From assembly GCA_025359865.1 (NCBI GenBank), contig JANYDH010000213.1:62001-126000 (forward strand): DNA of 64,000 nt, in the 5' to 3' direction. Made by a program: the position numbers and the translations under genes. Positions 62,184-64,000 of the stretch are shown one piece after another. A model generated the notes under the pieces. That model had not been told where the DNA came from. It ran no database searches and saw nothing but the letters and a program-made list of their open reading frames with translations. Each line of letters starts with the position of its first letter. Positions within the stretch are counted from its first letter, which is position 1. The stretch comes from Actinomycetes bacterium (lineage in GTDB: Bacteria > Actinomycetota > Acidimicrobiia > Acidimicrobiales > Ilumatobacteraceae).

Positions 62184-64000
62184 TTGCCGTCCCCCATCAA
62201 AAATGTCGTGCTTGGCGTCGTCGTAGCTATGGTCGTCTTGGCGTCCGTTGTTGCGCCGTCGACGACACCCGATCGTGTTCGTGCAGCGTCCACAACGGAG
62301 TCGTCGTCGTTCTTGCCGGTTGGTCCAGTGAGGCTGTTGGACACCCGTACCGGTGGCGCACCGGTCCCGCCGTCCGGGTCGATGATCGTGGTTCCCGTGC
62401 GCGGCGTCGCTGGGATTCCGACTGACGCGGTCGCGGCCACGGTCAGCGTGGCAGCGACGGAGACCGTTGGGCCTGGATTCGTCACGCTCTGGGGCGACGG
62501 TGACCGACCGTCCACCAGCGTGCTCAACATGGATGCGGCAGGCCAGACCCGGTCGAATTTTGCGATTGTGCCGATCGGCGCCGATGGCTCGATTCGTGCC
62601 GTTGCCCAGGGTGGCGCACATCTGATCCTCGACGTCACCGGGGTGTTCCGGCCCGCTTCCACTGCCACTGGCGGACGTTTGGTTTCGCTGGCACCGATCC
62701 GGCTGCTCGACACCCGCGTCACGGCCGACCCCGTCCGCCCGGGCGAACAGCGGACGGTGTCGCTTGTCGCCGCAGGTGTACCGAGCGACGCGTTGGCAGC
62801 CGTTGTTTCCGTTACCGGCATCGGCCAAGCCGGTTGGTGGGCAGCATGGCAATCCAATTCCGCTTGGCCGGGCACCAGCGTGGTCACGGTGGCAACAACC
62901 GGTGGCGCGGCAACCGCTACGGCGGTGGTGCGGCTGACGGCCGGGACGATGCTCGTGTCGTCGAACGTCGGCGGTGATGTGGTGATCGATGTGAGCGGCT
63001 ACTTCACCGGAGCCTCTGCCGCCGATTCATCAGATGGGCTGTTCGTACCGATCCGCCCGACACGCCTGCTCGACACCCGTGATGTTCCCGGGCCTGTGGG
63101 ACTCGTCGTCGGCGGTACGTCGGTCGCGCCATCGACCTACCCGTTCGACCGGCTGTCGGCGTCGTCGGTGGCGGTCAACATCACCGCCGTTGGCCCGGTC
63201 GGTCAAGGGTTCCTGACAGCGTATCCGGCATCGACGCAGCGCCCGGTTGTGGCCACAGCCAGCGTGGGCCAAGGCCAGTTGCTGGCAACGGGCTCGATCG
63301 TCGGTACCTCCGGTGATGGCTTCTCGGTCTATTCGATGGTCAGCACGCAGCTCGTCGTCGATCTGTCGGGGTACTTCTTGGGTACTCCGGTACCTGCGGT
63401 GGCACAGCCCGCCCCGTTCCAGTTGTTGTTCGCTACCGCCGATGGGGCGGTCTGGCGGTGGAACGCATGCGCCCCGATTCCGGTGTCGGTCAACTATGAC
63501 AGGGCACCCGCTGGCGCTGCCGAGGCAGTGGCGGCCGCACTCGGCCAGCTTCGTCTGGCAACTGGATTGCCGTTCATGGTCGGCCCGGCTACCAGCAGTC
63601 ACAGTGCCGGCGCCACACCGTCCAGCCCCGGTGTGTTGATCCACTGGATGACGGCTCTGGCCGACCCAGCGCTCGCCGGTAACACGCTCGGCTGGGGTGG
63701 AGCCAAGGGTGTCAGCACCAGCGCCGGTTTGGCATTGTTCAGCGGTGAGGTGAGGCTGAAGGCAGGTGTGGATTACGCCACGATCGACGGTGACGGGTTG
63801 CTCGACTTGCTCCTCCACGAGCTTGGCCACGTGGCGGGGCTCGGCCATGTGGATACTCCCACCCAGATCATGTATCCGAGCCTCAGCCACCTGCTTGGTC
63901 GCTACCAGCTAGGCGACCTGGCCGGGCTCACGGTGGTTGGTGCTCCGCCTCCCGTCGGCGGCATCGGCGGATGCAGCGCGAACCAAACGCAGCGGGTCGC
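62184..64000 (+). CDS. Secreted metzincin-like protease with LLDTR repeats, C-terminus cut by window edge
   Basis: The frame opens at TTG 62184, 7 bases after a perfect AAGGAG, and is open to the window end (605 codons). Residues 1-40 are a signal peptide (VVLGVVVAMVVLASVVA). Three related modules each begin with a (R)LLDTR motif (about 62327, 62698 and 63062) and end with DVTGVF, DVSGYF or DLSGYF; such modules are common in actinobacterial secreted proteins. The last part has LLHELGHVAGLGHVDTPTQI then MYPS, the HExxHxxGxxH zinc site and Met-turn of metzincins (matrixin-like). The fold of the repeats and the substrate are not established. Confidence 0.82.
   Translation, partial: MPSPIKNVVLGVVVAMVVLASVVAPSTTPDRVRAASTTESSSFLPVGPVRLLDTRTGGAPVPPSGSMIVVPVRGVAGIPTDAVAATVSVAATETVGPGFVTLWGDGDRPSTSVLNMDAAGQTRSNFAIVPIGADGSIRAVAQGGAHLILDVTGVFRPASTATGGRLVSLAPIRLLDTRVTADPVRPGEQRTVSLVAAGVPSDALAAVVSVTGIGQAGWWAAWQSNSAWPGTSVVTVATTGGAATATAVVRLTAGTMLVSSNVGGDVVIDVSGYFTGASAADSSDGLFVPIRPTRLLDTRDVPGPVGLVVGGTSVAPSTYPFDRLSASSVAVNITAVGPVGQGFLTAYPASTQRPVVATASVGQGQLLATGSIVGTSGDGFSVYSMVSTQLVVDLSGYFLGTPVPAVAQPAPFQLLFATADGAVWRWNACAPIPVSVNYDRAPAGAAEAVAAALGQLRLATGLPFMVGPATSSHSAGATPSSPGVLIHWMTALADPALAGNTLGWGGAKGVSTSAGLALFSGEVRLKAGVDYATIDGDGLLDLLLHELGHVAGLGHVDTPTQIMYPSLSHLLGRYQLGDLAGLTVVGAPPPVGGIGGCSANQTQRV

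Overview
The window is GC-rich DNA with tightly packed genes, many GTG and some TTG starts, Tat-type secretion signals, bacterial lipoproteins and LPXTG-type surface proteins. This fits a high-GC actinobacterium. The OleA / OleBC-fusion / OleD cluster, the secreted protein with repeated 'LLDTR' modules and the Snf2 helicase all suit the class Acidimicrobiia (Ilumatobacter or Microthrix-like), but that placement is inference. I saw no rRNA, tRNA, CRISPR array, prophage or transposase gene.

Region by region. 1-3.7 kb: a truncated membrane-protein gene, a repeat-rich gap, a broken glycosyltransferase and a collagen-like LPATG surface protein. 3.7-12.3 kb: an alpha-galactoside utilisation locus on two divergent arms (GH36 alpha-galactosidase, two permeases and a binding protein on one; DeoR regulator, ABC ATPase and GalT on the other). 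12.3-22.7 kb: lgt with an unusual His/Glu tail, two alpha/beta hydrolases, ferredoxin, a TetR regulator, an HD-GYP signalling protein, an M48 protease, a YbaK-type deacylase, a peptidoglycan-binding protein and a DDAH-like hydrolase. 22.8-28.7 kb: the head-to-head hydrocarbon (olefin) cluster oleA-oleBC-oleD followed by a geranylgeranyl-reductase-like flavoprotein. 28.8-41.2 kb: a PEP-utilising mobile-domain protein, a DinB-like protein, a large lipoprotein joining an HExxH region to a von Willebrand type D domain, a Snf2 helicase, a PAP2 phosphatase, an aldo/keto reductase and an AbrB/PIN toxin-antitoxin pair. 41.2-45.4 kb: a decayed gene, then lipoprotein-ApbE-ferric-reductase-like genes. 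45.6-57.2 kb: a 2070-residue alpha-2-macroglobulin lipoprotein, MazEF, OsmC, a Tat-exported amine oxidase, an MFS transporter and a ROK kinase. 57.2-64 kb: a hybrid PAS histidine kinase, a hypothetical protein, an OafA-type acyltransferase and the start of a secreted metzincin-like protease.

Three themes cut across the map. First, a dispersed MITE-like repeat family with ends close to CTGACCTTTGGCGT occurs at least five times in gaps and at gene ends, from nearly 400 bp forms down to bare hairpins. Second, an almost identical 18-bp palindrome lies in front of the TetR gene (14.9 kb) and the MFS transporter gene (54.8 kb), predicting a two-locus regulon. Third, several genes look damaged: a deletion and a base loss in the glycosyltransferase, a 16-bp tandem duplication in the gene at 41.4 kb, and an in-frame TAA just after the expected start of the histidine kinase. 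These could be real decay or assembly error.
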